Below the pieces are notes generated by a model. It saw nothing but the letters and a program-made list of their open reading frames with translations. It did no database searches and had not been told where the DNA came from. Positions 1-11,884 of a stretch of DNA of 64,000 bases are shown here, one piece after another. The position numbers and the translations under genes are program-made. Positions within the stretch are counted from its first letter, which is position 1. Every line of letters begins with the position of its first letter. The stretch comes from Halomonas chromatireducens (GTDB lineage: Bacteria > Pseudomonadota > Gammaproteobacteria > Pseudomonadales > Halomonadaceae): assembly GCF_001545155.1 (NCBI RefSeq), contig NZ_CP014226.1:275467-339466 (forward strand), written 5' to 3'.

Positions 1-2
1 TT

Positions 3-305
3 CCCTGCAATCAGTTTGCCCGGCAGGCCCCGGAGTCAGCGCTGGACTTCTGTGCCATGAGTTCTTCCCAATACGGTGTCACCTTTCCCATCATGCAGAA
101 GGTCAAGGTCAACGGCTCACAGGCGCATCCGCTCTTCAAGGAGCTCAAGCAGCATGCGCCGGGGGTGCTCGGCACCACGCTCATCAAATGGAATTTCACC
201 AAGTTTCTGGTGGGCCGGGATGGCCGGGTAATACGACGCTTCGCCCCAGGTGAGGGCCGTGATGTGCTGGCGCTCGCCCTGGAGGAGGCTCTGGATGAGA
301 CCTGA
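3..305 (+). CDS. Glutathione peroxidase, C-terminal part
   Basis: The reading frame is already open at the window edge, so the N-terminus with the catalytic Cys or Sec lies upstream. What is visible starts with [12 protein letters not shown], the family's conserved FPCNQF block, and continues through [11 protein letters not shown] to [14 protein letters not shown]. The WNF tryptophan and asparagine are part of the peroxidase catalytic tetrad. The family reduces hydroperoxides with thioredoxin or glutathione. The gene ends with TGA at 303-305, two bases before the stop of the convergent gene on the other strand. Family assignment is secure; the electron donor cannot be told from this part. Confidence 0.9.
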   Translation, partial: PCNQFARQAPESALDFCAMSSSQYGVTFPIMQKVKVNGSQAHPLFKELKQHAPGVLGTTLIKWNFTKFLVGRDGRVIRRFAPGEGRDVLALALEEALDET

Positions 306-307
306 GC

Positions 308-697
308 CTAACGGGGTGCCTCACCGCGCTCGAGCATCACGCGCATTATCAGCTCATTCCAGCGGTGACGGGTCATCATGGTGGTCAAGCCGGAGAACAG
401 CGCCCAGCTCTTGCGTCGCCAGCCCGTCAGCCGCATGTTGTGGGCTACCAGGCGCTTCATGAGCTGGAGGTCATCGAACTTCCGCCATTCACTGGCGACC
501 GACATCTGAGTGCGCGCCAGCACCGGTGCCAGCTCCAGGCGAAATATCCACTCCAGCTCATGCAGCGTCAGGTCGTGGCGCTGTATCACTTCCACCATGT
601 GTGCATAGTCGCGTTCACCGGGTTCGCGGTCCAGCCATAGTGGCGCCAGTGCCAGCCACAGCTCGCCGCGTTCATCTACCAGCGTCTGTGCATCCAT
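308..697 (-). CDS. Conserved hypothetical protein (DUF7079-like, tentative)
   Basis: A 129-residue soluble protein with no signal peptide or membrane segment. The N-terminal half carries a run of the form LAPLWLDRE, then YAHMVEVIQRHDLTLHELEWIF, then LAPVLARTQMSVASEW. This recalls small gammaproteobacterial proteins grouped as DUF7079, but I am not certain of that label. The C-terminal 40 residues are basic and Trp/Met-rich (GWRRKSW, MMTRHRWNELIMRVM). It is convergent with the glutathione peroxidase gene and probably monocistronic. No function can be proposed. Confidence 0.6.
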   Translation of the reverse strand: MDAQTLVDERGELWLALAPLWLDREPGERDYAHMVEVIQRHDLTLHELEWIFRLELAPVLARTQMSVASEWRKFDDLQLMKRLVAHNMRLTGWRRKSWALFSGLTTMMTRHRWNELIMRVMLERGEAPR

Positions 698-863
698 TGT
701 TCTCTCCTGACTGCGCGTTACCCGGGAAATGCATCCTGCCCCACTCGAGGGCCGGGCTCAAGAGCGGACAGGAGAGATAACGACCGCTAGAATGCCACCA
801 CTGCCCACTCAATCTGCCCGATATCGCCGTGCCGGTGGCGGGCAATCGACAATGAGGTTAGAC

Positions 864-2075
864 GTGATCATCAAACCCAAGGTTCGCGGTTTCATCTGCA
901 CCACCACCCACCCCGTCGGCTGCGAGAAGAACGTACTCGAGCAGATCGAGGCGACCCGTGCTCGAGGACTGGACCCGTCCGTGGGTCCGAAAAAGGTGCT
1001 GGTGATCGGTGCCTCCAGTGGCTACGGCCTGGCAGCACGGATTACCGCCGCCTTCGGCTATGGCGCCGACACCCTGGGCGTGTTCTTCGAGAAGGCAGGT
1101 AGCGAGAAGAAGCCCGGTACTGCCGGCTGGTACAACTCCGCCGCCTTCGACCGGTTCGCCAAGGCGGAAGGTCTCTACAGCAAGTCGATCAACGGTGACG
1201 CCTTCTCCCATGAGGCTCGCGATAAGGCCATTGAGCTGATCCAGCAGGACATGGGACAGGTCGACCTGGTGGTCTACTCGCTGGCATCGCCGGTGCGCAA
1301 GCTGCCCGATAGCGGCGAACTCAAGCGCTCCAGCCTCAAGCCCATTGGCGAGACCTACCGTGCCACCGCCATCGATACCAACAAGGATGTGATCATCGAG
1401 GCCGAGGTCGAGCCTGCCACCGAGCAGGAGATCGAGGACACCAAGGCGGTGATGGGCGGTGAGGACTGGGAGCTGTGGATGGATGCCCTGGGCCGCGCCG
1501 GCGTGCTGGCACCTGGCGCACGCAGCGTGGCGTTCAGCTATATCGGCACCGAGATCACCTGGCCGATCTACTGGCACGGCGCCCTGGGCAAGGCCAAGGA
1601 AGACCTGGATCGTGCCGCCGGCGAGATCGACAGCAAGCTCAAGGCTGCGGGAGGAGGCGCGAACGTGGCGGTGCTGAAGTCAGGGGTGACCCAGGCCAGC
1701 GCTGCGATACCGGTCATGCCGCTCTATATCGCCATGGTCTACAAGATCATGAAAGAGAAGGGCCTGCATGAGGGCACCATCGACCAGCTCAACCGGCTGT
1801 TTGGTGATCGGCTCTACTCAGCCCAAGGGCAGGGCGGGCAATTTGATACTGATGATGCCGGTCGCCTGCGCCTCGACGACTGGGAGCTGCGTGACGATGT
1901 ACAGCAGGCGTGCAAGGAGCTATGGCCCAAGGTGACCACCGAGAACCTGTTCGAAATTACCGACTATGCTGGTTACAAGCATGATTTCCTGAAGCTGTTC
2001 GGGTTTGAGCGCGATGACGTGGACTACGATGCCGATGTGAACCCGGACGTGACCTTCGATGTCGTGAGTTTGTAG
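864..2075 (+). CDS. fabV: FabV-type enoyl-[ACP] reductase (NADH)
   Basis: FabV reduces trans-2-enoyl-ACP/CoA in the last step of the fatty-acid elongation cycle and is the triclosan-insensitive alternative to FabI. The protein begins [19 protein letters not shown], the usual FabV N-terminus. It has a Rossmann motif [11 protein letters not shown] near residue 47 and the FabV-specific Tyr-X8-Lys pair in [11 protein letters not shown] (Tyr at about 236, Lys at about 245). I chose GTG at 864 because TGAGG lies six bases upstream and this gives 403 residues, the usual length. An ATG at 852 would add four residues. An open extension back to 729 is not supported by homology. Confidence 0.93.
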   Translation: MIIKPKVRGFICTTTHPVGCEKNVLEQIEATRARGLDPSVGPKKVLVIGASSGYGLAARITAAFGYGADTLGVFFEKAGSEKKPGTAGWYNSAAFDRFAKAEGLYSKSINGDAFSHEARDKAIELIQQDMGQVDLVVYSLASPVRKLPDSGELKRSSLKPIGETYRATAIDTNKDVIIEAEVEPATEQEIEDTKAVMGGEDWELWMDALGRAGVLAPGARSVAFSYIGTEITWPIYWHGALGKAKEDLDRAAGEIDSKLKAAGGGANVAVLKSGVTQASAAIPVMPLYIAMVYKIMKEKGLHEGTIDQLNRLFGDRLYSAQGQGGQFDTDDAGRLRLDDWELRDDVQQACKELWPKVTTENLFEITDYAGYKHDFLKLFGFERDDVDYDADVNPDVTFDVVSL

Positions 2076-2153
2076 GGTCTGCGTAAAAATTCTGCGAATT
2101 GCGGCATTCCGTGAGGTTCGCAGCATGAAAGTTCCCGAGCATGGAGGTACGCG

Positions 2154-2363
2154 ATGGATACCCGGGAGAGCAAGACAGCGCAAGAAGAGTACGAGCACAT
2201 CAAAGAGGTGAGGATGCCCGAGGACTTCGAGCATCCAGAACCTGACGCCTCTCAGCCGGAGGCCAGGAGGCCCGCCAAAGGCTGGCACTGGTTGCTGCTG
2301 GCCACGGCAGTATTGGCAGGCGGCTTCCTGGCCTACCGCCTGCTGTCGGCGCTCTGGGTCTGA
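2154..2363 (+). CDS. Small single-pass membrane protein, unknown
   Basis: A 69-residue protein. The first 40 residues are charged and acidic (DTRESKTAQEEYEHIKEV) and are followed by one hydrophobic segment (WHWLLLATAVLAGGFLAYRLL, about residues 44-64). The likely topology is N-terminus in the cytoplasm with a C-terminal tail anchor. An AGGTACGCG stretch before the ATG gives a weak ribosome-binding site. It sits downstream of fabV on the same strand, separated by 78 bases that include an imperfect inverted repeat (CTGCGAA at 2088-2094 with TTCGCAG at 2115-2121). I do not recognise a family. Confidence 0.5.
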   Translation: MDTRESKTAQEEYEHIKEVRMPEDFEHPEPDASQPEARRPAKGWHWLLLATAVLAGGFLAYRLLSALWV

Positions 2364-2550
2364 TCGCGCAGCCATCGTCACGGCGCGGGCGGTAAGGCTC
2401 TCACGCATAAACGGCGGTTAGCCCGCCGCCCGCTCGACGACGCCTCGCTATCCAGTAACGCGGGGCGCTTCGACTTACACAGCGCATTCGTCGCCAACGC
2501 TCCCGATCGAGTAAGATCACACTCCCGACCGGCTCACGGCGTAGCGCTCC

Positions 2551-3528
2551 ATGCCCGACACCCCCACCGCCAACTTCTCTATGTCTGCAATCCGCCGGGT
2601 CGGGGTGCTGTCGCTGCCGGGCTTTTCCCTGCTGGCCCAGGCCTGTGCCCTTGAGCCGCTGATAATGGCCAATCAGCTGGCCGGCCGGCGTCTCTATCGC
2701 GTGCAGGCCTATAGCTCAGGTGGAGGTGAGACCCCCAGTCTGGCCGAACTCAGCCTGGCCGCGGCCAAGCCTTTCTCTGACGTGGCGGCCGAGTTGGACA
2801 TGCTTGTCGTCTGCGCCCCGGCGCCCCTGTCGGCGCATGCCGATGACGCCATCGTTCACCGCCTGCGCGTGCTGGGCAGAAACGGCGTTACGCTGGTCGG
2901 CGTGGGCGGCGGCACCGAGCTGCTGGCCCGTGCCGGTGTGCTGGACGGCTACCGCGCCACGCTGCCCTGGCAGCGCTTCGCCGCCTTTACCCGCGACTTT
3001 CCCCGGGTGCGGCTCTCCCAGCAGCTGTTCGAGATCGACCGTGACCGCCTCACCTGCGGCGGCGGTACGGCGGCCATGGACATGATGATGACGCTGATTG
3101 CCTCGCACCATGGTAGTGAGCTGGCCGAAAGCGTCTCCGAACACTTTGTGCTGGAGCGAATCCGCATGGCAGACGAGCCCCAGCAGGTGCCGCTGCGTGC
3201 CCGCCTGGGCCATGCGCCGGCGCCACTGGTGGATGCAGTGATGCTGATGGAAGCCAATATCGAGGAGCCGCTGACCACCCATGAACTGGCGGAACACCTG
3301 GGTATTTCCCGGCGCCAGCTGGAGCGGCTCTTCAAGAAGTATCTACAAGCGGTGCCTGGCCGATACTACCTCGATCTGCGCCTGCAGGAAGCCCGGCGGC
3401 TGCTGCGCGACAGCGACCTGCCCGCCGGCGAGATCGCCATGAAGACTGGCTTCTCTTCCCCGGCGCACTTTTCCACGGCCTATCGCAACCATTTCGGTGT
3501 AACGCCCCGCGAGGAGCGACTGCACTAG
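2551..3528 (+). CDS. GlxA-family AraC-type transcriptional regulator (ArgR-like)
   Basis: A 325-residue regulator with the two-domain GlxA/FtrA layout. Residues about 15-190 are a DJ-1/PfpI-like amidotransferase fold (GVLSLPGFSLLAQACALEPL, then VGVGGGTELLARAGVLDG). Residues about 225-325 are an AraC-type double helix-turn-helix (LAEHLGISRRQLERLFKKYL, then IAMKTGFSSPAHFSTAYRNHFG). The Pseudomonas arginine-responsive ArgR has this same architecture and activates the aru/ast operon. This gene lies about 850 bases upstream of the ast operon, so an arginine-sensing role is a reasonable inference. Other GlxA-family members respond to carnitine, choline or glycine betaine derivatives and cannot be excluded. 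The start at 2551 has no clear Shine-Dalgarno; ATG at 2581 is an alternative. Confidence 0.85.
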   Translation: MPDTPTANFSMSAIRRVGVLSLPGFSLLAQACALEPLIMANQLAGRRLYRVQAYSSGGGETPSLAELSLAAAKPFSDVAAELDMLVVCAPAPLSAHADDAIVHRLRVLGRNGVTLVGVGGGTELLARAGVLDGYRATLPWQRFAAFTRDFPRVRLSQQLFEIDRDRLTCGGGTAAMDMMMTLIASHHGSELAESVSEHFVLERIRMADEPQQVPLRARLGHAPAPLVDAVMLMEANIEEPLTTHELAEHLGISRRQLERLFKKYLQAVPGRYYLDLRLQEARRLLRDSDLPAGEIAMKTGFSSPAHFSTAYRNHFGVTPREERLH

Positions 3529-3540
3529 GTGAGTGGTGGG

Positions 3541-5600
<2,060 letters not shown>

Positions 5601-5650
5601 AGGCCGGCCAGCCCATGCAAGATGCCGCCAACCGACCCGGAGACCCTGCC

Positions 5651-6721
5651 ATGATGGTCGTACGCCCCGTTCGGCCGGCCGACCTGCCGGCCCTGGAGCG
5701 GCTGGCAGGCACCGCCACGCCGAGCCTGACCAACCTGCCGGCCCACCGTGACCGGCTGGAGGAGCGCATCGCCCGCTCGCGGCACTCCTTCAGCCGCGAA
5801 GTGGACTTCCCCGGCGACGAGCTCTACACCTTCGTCCTCGAGGACCTGGAGCGCGGCGAGGTGGTGGGCACCGCCACCATTCGCGCCGAGGCCGGGGCCC
5901 GGGAGGCCTACTACACCTATCGCCAGGAGACCCTGATCCACGCCTCGCAGCAGCTCAACGTGCGCCGCGAGGTGCAGACCCTGGCGCTCTCCCATGAGGT
6001 CTCCGAGACCACCCAGCTCTGCGCGCTATCCATCGAGCCGCGCTACCGTGGCACCAGCGCGGAAAGCCTGCTGCGCCGGGCCAGGCTGATGTTCATCGCC
6101 CAGTACCCCGAGCGCTTCGCCGAGGTGCTGGCCATGGCCTTTCCCGGCTACCTGGACGAGCAGGGCGAATCGCCGTTCTGGAACAGCGTGGGGCGCCACT
6201 TCTTCGTGCGTGACTACCACGACATCAACTACCTGGCGGGGGTGCGCTCCAAGAGCTTCATCGCCGAAGTGATGCCGCAATTCCCGCTCTACCTGGCGCT
6301 GCTGACGCCCCAGGCACGCGCGGCGATCGGGCGGGAGCACCCGGACCATGAAGCCGCCATGGCCGAGATGCTGGCCGAAGGGTTCCTGCGCTCGCGCCAT
6401 GTGGACATCTTTGATGCCGGCCCGGTGATCAAGGGAGAGCGCGATCGCCTGGCAAGCTTTCGGCGTGCCGCCTGGCATCCGGTTCGGGTGCGCCCGGCCC
6501 ACCTGTTGCCGGATGCGGAGCCGGCCATGATCGCCAACCAGCGGCTGGGTGACTTCCGCTGCGTGGTGGCCCGCTACGCGCTGTCGCCCACCGGCCAGCT
6601 GATGCTCTCGACCGAGCACGCCGAGCTGCTGGGCGTGGAGGAGGGGCGTGCCGTGCTGGTGGCACCGCTGGCCCTGGCGGCGGAAGATGCCGAGCTGGGC
6701 TACGACGAGGGGGAGCTGTGA
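5651..6721 (+). CDS. aruF: Arginine N-succinyltransferase, alpha subunit
   Basis: This is the first subunit of the arginine/ornithine succinyltransferase, which moves succinyl from succinyl-CoA to the alpha-amino group of arginine. Pseudomonas-type organisms have two paralogous subunits (AruF, AruG) where E. coli has one AstA. The sequence opens VVRPVRPADLPALERLA and contains the family block SIEPRYRGTSAESLLRRARLM and the GYLDEQGESPFWNSVGRHFF motif. I use ATG 5651, with GGAG eight bases upstream, giving 356 residues. The frame extends to a GTG at 5597 overlapping the astC stop, which is a possible but less conserved start. It overlaps aruG by one base. Confidence 0.92.
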   Translation: MMVVRPVRPADLPALERLAGTATPSLTNLPAHRDRLEERIARSRHSFSREVDFPGDELYTFVLEDLERGEVVGTATIRAEAGAREAYYTYRQETLIHASQQLNVRREVQTLALSHEVSETTQLCALSIEPRYRGTSAESLLRRARLMFIAQYPERFAEVLAMAFPGYLDEQGESPFWNSVGRHFFVRDYHDINYLAGVRSKSFIAEVMPQFPLYLALLTPQARAAIGREHPDHEAAMAEMLAEGFLRSRHVDIFDAGPVIKGERDRLASFRRAAWHPVRVRPAHLLPDAEPAMIANQRLGDFRCVVARYALSPTGQLMLSTEHAELLGVEEGRAVLVAPLALAAEDAELGYDEGEL

Positions 6722-7767
6722 TGCGCATTCGAGCAATTGCCAAATCCGACCTGGACGAGCTGCAGGCCCTGGCGCGCGAGACCGGGGTCGGCTTCACTTC
6801 GCTGCCCGACAACCGAGAGTTTCTCGCCGAGAAGATCGAACTGGCCGTTACCGCCTTCGAGCAGCGCTCCCCGGCGGACCGGCGCAACTACTTCTTCGTG
6901 CTGGAGGACGAGGACAGCGGCGAGCTGGCCGGCTGCTGTGCCATCGAAGGGCAGGTGGGTCGCGAGGTGCCGTTCTATCACTATCGCCTCGGCACCCTGG
7001 CCCACTCCTCGGTGCAGCTCGACCTGCACCGCACCATCGACACTCTCTTTCTCAGCTCCGATCACACCGGCGATGCCGAAGTGGCGTCGCTGTTCCTGCG
7101 ACCCCAGTACCGTGGCGAAGGACATCGTCATCAGCGCAACGGCGCGCTGCTGTCGATGATGCGCTGGCTGTTCATCGCCGAGTTCCGCGACCAGTTCCCC
7201 GACAAGGTACTGGCGGAGATGCGCGGCGTCTTCGACGAGCGTGGCAAGAGTCCCTTCTGGGAGTGCCTGGGAAGCCACTTCTTCCCGCTGGACTTCGACG
7301 AGGCGGACCGCCTGACGGGGCTGGGCCAGAAGAGCTTCATCGGCGAGCTGATGCCCAAGTTCCCCATCTACACGCCGTTTCTCTCCAACGAGGCCCGTGC
7401 CTGTATCGGCCAGGTGCACCGCCATACCCGCCCGGCGCTGGCCATGCTCAAGAAGGAGGGGCTGCGCTGGGAGGGCTTCATCGACATCTTTGACGGTGGC
7501 CCCACCGTGGAAGCCTATATCGACGATGTACGCGGCGTGCGCAAGTCACGCCGCTGCCGGGTGGAAGTTCACACCGGCAGCGAACCCCCCGCCGCGCGCC
7601 CGCGCTGGCTGGCGGCGAGTACCGACATGGCGGCGTTCCGCGCCGCCTGGGTAGCCGGCGGACCCAACGAGGACGACACCATCACCCTGAGCGAGCAGGA
7701 AGCGCAGCGGCTCGGCGTCGTCGCCGGCGACGCCCTGCGCGTACTGGATACCGAGGAGACACCATGA
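6721..7767 (+). CDS. aruG: Arginine N-succinyltransferase, beta subunit
   Basis: The second succinyltransferase subunit has 348 residues. It is clearly paralogous to the preceding product: [22 protein letters not shown] at the start, [25 protein letters not shown] for the acyl-CoA-binding region, and [24 protein letters not shown] in the middle. The ATG shares its A with the TGA of aruF, which indicates translational coupling and equal production of the two subunits of a heteromer. The stop overlaps astD by four bases (ATGA). Confidence 0.92.
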   Translation: MRIRAIAKSDLDELQALARETGVGFTSLPDNREFLAEKIELAVTAFEQRSPADRRNYFFVLEDEDSGELAGCCAIEGQVGREVPFYHYRLGTLAHSSVQLDLHRTIDTLFLSSDHTGDAEVASLFLRPQYRGEGHRHQRNGALLSMMRWLFIAEFRDQFPDKVLAEMRGVFDERGKSPFWECLGSHFFPLDFDEADRLTGLGQKSFIGELMPKFPIYTPFLSNEARACIGQVHRHTRPALAMLKKEGLRWEGFIDIFDGGPTVEAYIDDVRGVRKSRRCRVEVHTGSEPPAARPRWLAASTDMAAFRAAWVAGGPNEDDTITLSEQEAQRLGVVAGDALRVLDTEETP

Positions 7768-9233
7768 AAGCCAAGCAGCAGCTGTTGATCGATGGCACCT
7801 GGCAGGCGGGAGACGCTACCCGCTTCACCAAGCAGGACCCGGTCTCCGGCGACACCCTGTGGCAGGGCAACGGTGCCGGCGATTCCCAGGTGGCGGCGGC
7901 AGTGGCCGCCGCCCGCGGCGCCTTTGCCTCATGGGCACGGCGTGCCTTCGAGGAGCGGCTGGCGGTGGTGGAGCGCTTTCGCGAAGTGCTGGAGGCGCAT
8001 CGCGAGGATCTGGCCCGCACCATCGCCTCGGAAACCGGCAAGCCGCTCTGGGAGGCCCGCACCGAAGTGGGGGCGATGATCGGCAAGGTGGCGATATCGG
8101 TGCGCGCCTACCATGAGCGCACCGGCGAGCGCAGCCGCGATGTGGGCGACACCCGGGCGGTGCTGCGTCATCGGCCCCATGGGGTGATGGCGGTGTTCGG
8201 TCCCTACAATTTCCCGGGTCACCTTCCTAATGGCCACATGGTGCCTGCGCTGCTGGCCGGCAACACGGTGGTGTTCAAACCCAGCGAGCAGACACCGCTG
8301 ACCGCTGACCTCACCCTGCAGTGCTGGCAGGAAGCGGGGCTGCCAGCCGGCGTTATCAACCTGGTTCAGGGGGGCGCTCCCGTGGGGCAGGCGCTCTCGG
8401 CCCACCCGGGTATCGACGGCCTGCTGTTCACCGGCAGCGCCAAGGTGGGTGGGCTGCTCAACCGGCAATTCGCCGACCGATTCGACAAGATTCTCGCCCT
8501 GGAGCTGGGGGGCAACAATCCGCTGGTGGTCAAGGACGTGCACGACCAGGACGCCGTGGTGCTGACCATCCTGCAGTCGGCCTTTCTCTCCGGCGGCCAG
8601 CGCTGTACCTGCTCGCGGCGGCTGATCGTGCCCGAGGGCCAGGTCGGCGACCACCTGCTCGACGCCCTGGTGGATGCCATCGGTCGATTGCACGTGGCAG
8701 GCCAGTTCGAGGAGCCGGCGCCTTTCTACGGTGGCCTGGTCAGCCCGGCGGCGGCCCAGGGGCTGCTCAAGGCCCAGGACGAGCTGGAAGCCCTGGGCGG
8801 AGTGGTGTTGTCGCGCATGGCGTGCCTGAAGGAGGGCACCAGCCTGCTCAGCCCCGCGCTGATCGACGTCACCGGTCTTACGGTGCCAGACGAAGAGCAC
8901 TTCGGCCCATTGCTGAAAGTATACCGTTATAAAGATTGGAGTGAAGCGGTCACTATCGCCAATGACACCCGCTATGGCCTCTCCGCCGGTCTGATCGGCG
9001 GCGAGCGTGCCGACTGGGACGACTTCCTGCTGCGCATTCGTGCCGGCATCGTCAACTGGAACCGCCAGACCACGGGTGCCTCGGGCGATGCCCCCTTCGG
9101 TGGCGTCGGCGACAGTGGCAACCACCGTCCCAGTGCCTACTATGCCGCCGACTACTGCGCCTATCCGGTGGCCTCCATGGAGAGCGACGAGCTGCATCTG
9201 CCTGACCAACTGCCGCCGGGAGTGGTGTTATGA
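7764..9233 (+). CDS. astD: Succinylglutamate-semialdehyde dehydrogenase
   Basis: AstD oxidises N-succinylglutamate 5-semialdehyde to N-succinylglutamate with NAD, the fourth step of the pathway. The 489-residue aldehyde dehydrogenase shows the cofactor loop [22 protein letters not shown], the general-base Glu247 in [11 protein letters not shown], and the nucleophilic Cys in [11 protein letters not shown] (Cys281, with a second Cys two residues later). The C-terminal [28 protein letters not shown] is typical of AstD. It overlaps both neighbours by four bases. Confidence 0.94.
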   Translation: MKAKQQLLIDGTWQAGDATRFTKQDPVSGDTLWQGNGAGDSQVAAAVAAARGAFASWARRAFEERLAVVERFREVLEAHREDLARTIASETGKPLWEARTEVGAMIGKVAISVRAYHERTGERSRDVGDTRAVLRHRPHGVMAVFGPYNFPGHLPNGHMVPALLAGNTVVFKPSEQTPLTADLTLQCWQEAGLPAGVINLVQGGAPVGQALSAHPGIDGLLFTGSAKVGGLLNRQFADRFDKILALELGGNNPLVVKDVHDQDAVVLTILQSAFLSGGQRCTCSRRLIVPEGQVGDHLLDALVDAIGRLHVAGQFEEPAPFYGGLVSPAAAQGLLKAQDELEALGGVVLSRMACLKEGTSLLSPALIDVTGLTVPDEEHFGPLLKVYRYKDWSEAVTIANDTRYGLSAGLIGGERADWDDFLLRIRAGIVNWNRQTTGASGDAPFGGVGDSGNHRPSAYYAADYCAYPVASMESDELHLPDQLPPGVVL

Positions 9234-10594
9234 GCGACGCTGTGACGCTGCGCGACGAGAGCTACCGGGAAGTCAATTTCGACGGCCTGGTGGGGCCGAC
9301 CCACAACTACTCGGGGCTGGCCCACGGCAACGTCGCTTCCATGAGCCATGGCGGCCTGGTCTCCAACCCGCGTGAAGCTGCGCTGCAGGGGCTTGGCAAG
9401 ATGAAGGCGCTGATGGACGCCGGCTATGCCCAGGGCGTACTGCCGCCCCAGCAGCGGCCGGACCTGGGCGCGCTGCGGGCGCTGGGCTTCACTGGCAGCA
9501 ATTCCGAGGTGCTGGCCCGTGCCGCCAGTGAGGCGCCCCAGGTGCTGCGGGCGGTGTGTTCGGCGTCGAGCATGTGGACAGCCAACGCCGGTACGGTGAC
9601 GCCGAGCCGCGATGCGCCGGATGGGCGGGTGCATTTCACCCCGGCCAACCTGCAGTCGAGCTTTCACCGCTACCTGGAGCCGGAGACCACCGGGCGCGTG
9701 CTGGCGGCGATCTTCCATGATGAGCGCCACTTCGCCCACCATTCGGTGCTGCCGGCGACCCCGGCCTTCTCCGACGAGGGGGCGGCCAACCATACCCGGC
9801 TCTGTGGTGAGCACGGCGAGCCCGGTGTGCACCTCTTCGTCTATGGCCGCCAGGCCTTCGGCGGGCGCATCGAACCGCAGAAGTTCCCGGCCCGCCAGAC
9901 CCTGGAGGCGAGCCAGGCGGTGGCCCGTCAGCACGGCTTGAGCGACGACCAGGCGGTGTTCGCCCAGCAGCATCCCGATGCCATCGATGCCGGCGTGTTC
10001 CACAACGACGTGATCGCGGTGGGCAACGGCCCGGTGCTGCTCTACCACGAGATGGCTTTCCTCGACGAGGGGACGACCCTCGACGAGCTGCGCCGCAAGA
10101 TGGCGACGCCCCTGATCCCGGTGCGGGTGCCGCTGGAGGCGGTGAGCCTCGAGGACGCCGTGGCCTCCTACCTGTTCAACTCCCAGCTGCTGACCAATGC
10201 CGATGGCAGCATGACCCTGGTGGTTCCCGGCGAGTGCCAGGAGCGCGAGGCGGTGTGGCGTACCATCCAGGATCACCTGCTGGCGGGCAACAACCCCATC
10301 GGGGAGGTGATCGTCAAGGACGTCAAGCAGAGCATGCGCAACGGTGGCGGCCCGGCCTGCCTGCGTTTGCGGGTGGCACTGTCGCAGGTGGAGCGATCGG
10401 CATTGACCGGTCGCGTGCTGCTAAACGACGGGCTCCATGAGGAACTGACCGCCTGGGTCGAGCGCCACTATCGCGACCGCCTGGCGCCCGACGACCTGGC
10501 CGACCCGCAGCTGGCCGACGAGACCCTGACGGCGCTGGACGAGCTGACCCGTATCCTGCAGATCGGCTCGGTCTACCCGTTCCAGTTGGGTTAG
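9230..10594 (+). CDS. astB: N-succinylarginine dihydrolase
   Basis: AstB hydrolyses N2-succinylarginine to N2-succinylornithine, two ammonia and CO2. The 454-residue product begins [21 protein letters not shown], the family's substrate-lid region, and carries the catalytic Cys near residue 377 in [13 protein letters not shown], with conserved His and Glu in the amidinotransferase fold. It is the last gene of the overlapping run. AstE, which would finish the pathway by releasing succinate and glutamate, is not encoded after it or elsewhere in the window. Confidence 0.94.
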   Translation: MSDAVTLRDESYREVNFDGLVGPTHNYSGLAHGNVASMSHGGLVSNPREAALQGLGKMKALMDAGYAQGVLPPQQRPDLGALRALGFTGSNSEVLARAASEAPQVLRAVCSASSMWTANAGTVTPSRDAPDGRVHFTPANLQSSFHRYLEPETTGRVLAAIFHDERHFAHHSVLPATPAFSDEGAANHTRLCGEHGEPGVHLFVYGRQAFGGRIEPQKFPARQTLEASQAVARQHGLSDDQAVFAQQHPDAIDAGVFHNDVIAVGNGPVLLYHEMAFLDEGTTLDELRRKMATPLIPVRVPLEAVSLEDAVASYLFNSQLLTNADGSMTLVVPGECQEREAVWRTIQDHLLAGNNPIGEVIVKDVKQSMRNGGGPACLRLRVALSQVERSALTGRVLLNDGLHEELTAWVERHYRDRLAPDDLADPQLADETLTALDELTRILQIGSVYPFQLG

Positions 10595-10647
10595 GCTTTC
10601 CCCCGAGACGTCACTTTCCACCGAGACCCAAACAGGATAGGGGCATC

Positions 10648-11121
10648 ATGCGAGATATCACTATCGTGCGGCTGAATACCGACTCCGACCATGTGGCCAC
10701 GGTGGCGAGCTGGACCTACGCCGAATGGGGGCATCTGAATCCCGCATACACGGCTGAAACCTGGCGAGAAGCCTTTCGCCGGGAGTGCGGCGATGGCGGG
10801 GTGCCCTCAGTATTCGTGGCCATGCAGGGCGACCGTCCGGTGGGAACGGCGGCGCTGATGGCGGAGGATATGGCCAGCCGGCGCGACCTCACGCCCTGGC
10901 TGGCCTCGGTGTTCGTGCTGCCGGAATGGCGTGGGCAGGGCATTGCCGCCAGGCTGATCCGGCGCGTCGAAGAGGAGGCCGCCGCCTGTGGTATCGATCA
11001 GTTCTATCTGTACACCCACGATCAGCAGGGACTATACCGGCGCCTCGGCTGGTGCGACCATGAAATACTGAACTACCGGGGCGAGGAGGTCACCATCATG
11101 CTGCGCCGGCTCGAAGCGTGA
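10648..11121 (+). CDS. GNAT-family N-acetyltransferase
   Basis: A 157-residue acetyltransferase. The acetyl-CoA pyrophosphate loop is visible as VFVLPEWRGQGIAARLIRRVEEEA (about residues 88-111), and the later block YLYTHDQQGLYRRLGW carries the usual C-terminal Tyr region. It begins 53 bases after astB in the same direction, with AGGATAGGGG upstream of the ATG, so it may be read through from the ast operon. Its substrate is unknown. It is not related in sequence to AstE and cannot fill that gap. Confidence 0.82.
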   Translation: MRDITIVRLNTDSDHVATVASWTYAEWGHLNPAYTAETWREAFRRECGDGGVPSVFVAMQGDRPVGTAALMAEDMASRRDLTPWLASVFVLPEWRGQGIAARLIRRVEEEAAACGIDQFYLYTHDQQGLYRRLGWCDHEILNYRGEEVTIMLRRLEA

Positions 11122-11286
11122 CGACCGCCTCACCCCCGGCCTTGTACCGGCAAGCGGTGGCCCGTTTCGGCGCTTCTGGCAGGGCTCTGCCTTGTCGGTG
11201 CCCCAATGGCCTGCTTGACCTGTGGGCAGCCCATAGCTTTTACATTGATGGCCTGACGCGATGCATTTCAGTAACAAGGAGTTTTC

Positions 11287-11748
11287 ATGATGCGATCTAC
11301 CCAGACCAAACCCCGTACCGCTGCATATGACGCCGATTCCTCCCGCGGGCCGTTGGCCCTGCTGCTGGGCAGCCTGGGGGTGGCCGCGTTGCTGGCGCTG
11401 AGTCCGCTGGCCGAGGCCGGCAGCCACGAGCACGATCATGGCGATGAGCACGCCCACGGCGATCATCAGATGGATGACCAGGAGCACGCCGACGATCCCG
11501 CAGTGCAGGCCTACCGCGAAGCCAATGAGCGCATGCACGAGGGAATGATGGGAGGCTTTACCGGCGATGCCGACGTCGACTTCGCCCGCGGCATGATCCC
11601 CCACCACCAGGGCGCCATCGATATGGCCAATATCGTTCTTGAATACGGTGAGGACGAGGCGCTGCAGCAGCTGGCCCGTGAGATCATCGACGCCCAGGAG
11701 GAGGAGATCGCCTTCCTCGAAGCCTGGCTCGAGGAGCACGGCCACTGA
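11287..11748 (+). CDS. DUF305 (CopM-like) exported protein, first copy
   Basis: A 153-residue exported protein. The basic N-terminus (MMRSTQTKPRT) is followed by a hydrophobic signal region around residues 23-42 ending near AEAGS. Next comes a His/Asp-rich stretch (SHEHDHGDEHAHGDHQMDDQEH) and then the DUF305 domain with its signature RGMIPHHQGAIDMANIVLEYG. DUF305 includes CopM, a periplasmic copper-binding protein; copper or other metal binding here is an inference from the paired His in MIPHHQ and the His-rich segment. AAGGAG five bases before ATG supports the start. A paralogue lies at 13617-14162. Confidence 0.88.
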   Translation: MMRSTQTKPRTAAYDADSSRGPLALLLGSLGVAALLALSPLAEAGSHEHDHGDEHAHGDHQMDDQEHADDPAVQAYREANERMHEGMMGGFTGDADVDFARGMIPHHQGAIDMANIVLEYGEDEALQQLAREIIDAQEEEIAFLEAWLEEHGH

Positions 11749-11777
11749 CGCATTCGCCACGCTTTGCCGACTGATAG

Positions 11778-11808
11778 GACGCCCGCTGCTGCGGGCGTCG
11801 TCGTTTGC
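11778..11808 (+). terminator. Rho-independent terminator after first DUF305 gene
   Basis: GACGCCCGC (11778-11786), loop TGCT, GCGGGCGTC (11791-11799) form a perfect 9-bp GC-rich stem followed by a moderately T-rich GTCGTTTGC. It lies 30 bases after the DUF305 stop. Confidence 0.7.
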
Positions 11809-11825
11809 GGCTGCACCATCTACGT

Positions 11826-11855
11826 CCCACTGGCTGACTGGCGTCAGCCAGTGGG
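11826..11855. terminator. Perfect 13-bp hairpin between convergent genes
   Basis: CCCACTGGCTGAC (11826-11838), loop TGGC, GTCAGCCAGTGGG (11843-11855) is a perfect 13-bp inverted repeat. It lies between the DUF305 stop and the end of the SPFH gene coming from the other side. There is no clear T-run on either flank. A bidirectional terminator is the simplest reading, working with the neighbouring hairpin at 11778. Confidence 0.55.
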
Positions 11856-11884
11856 CTCGCTCCCTGTGCTGCGTGTCGCTTCGA

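Noticed and set aside
7929..9209. 426-codon frame antisense to astD
   Set aside because: A shadow of astD codon bias; astD is well supported by conserved active-site motifs on the other strand.
11118..11330. 70-codon + strand frame after the GNAT gene
   Set aside because: It overlaps the start of the DUF305 gene, has no conserved sequence, and the DUF305 gene has a better ribosome-binding site.
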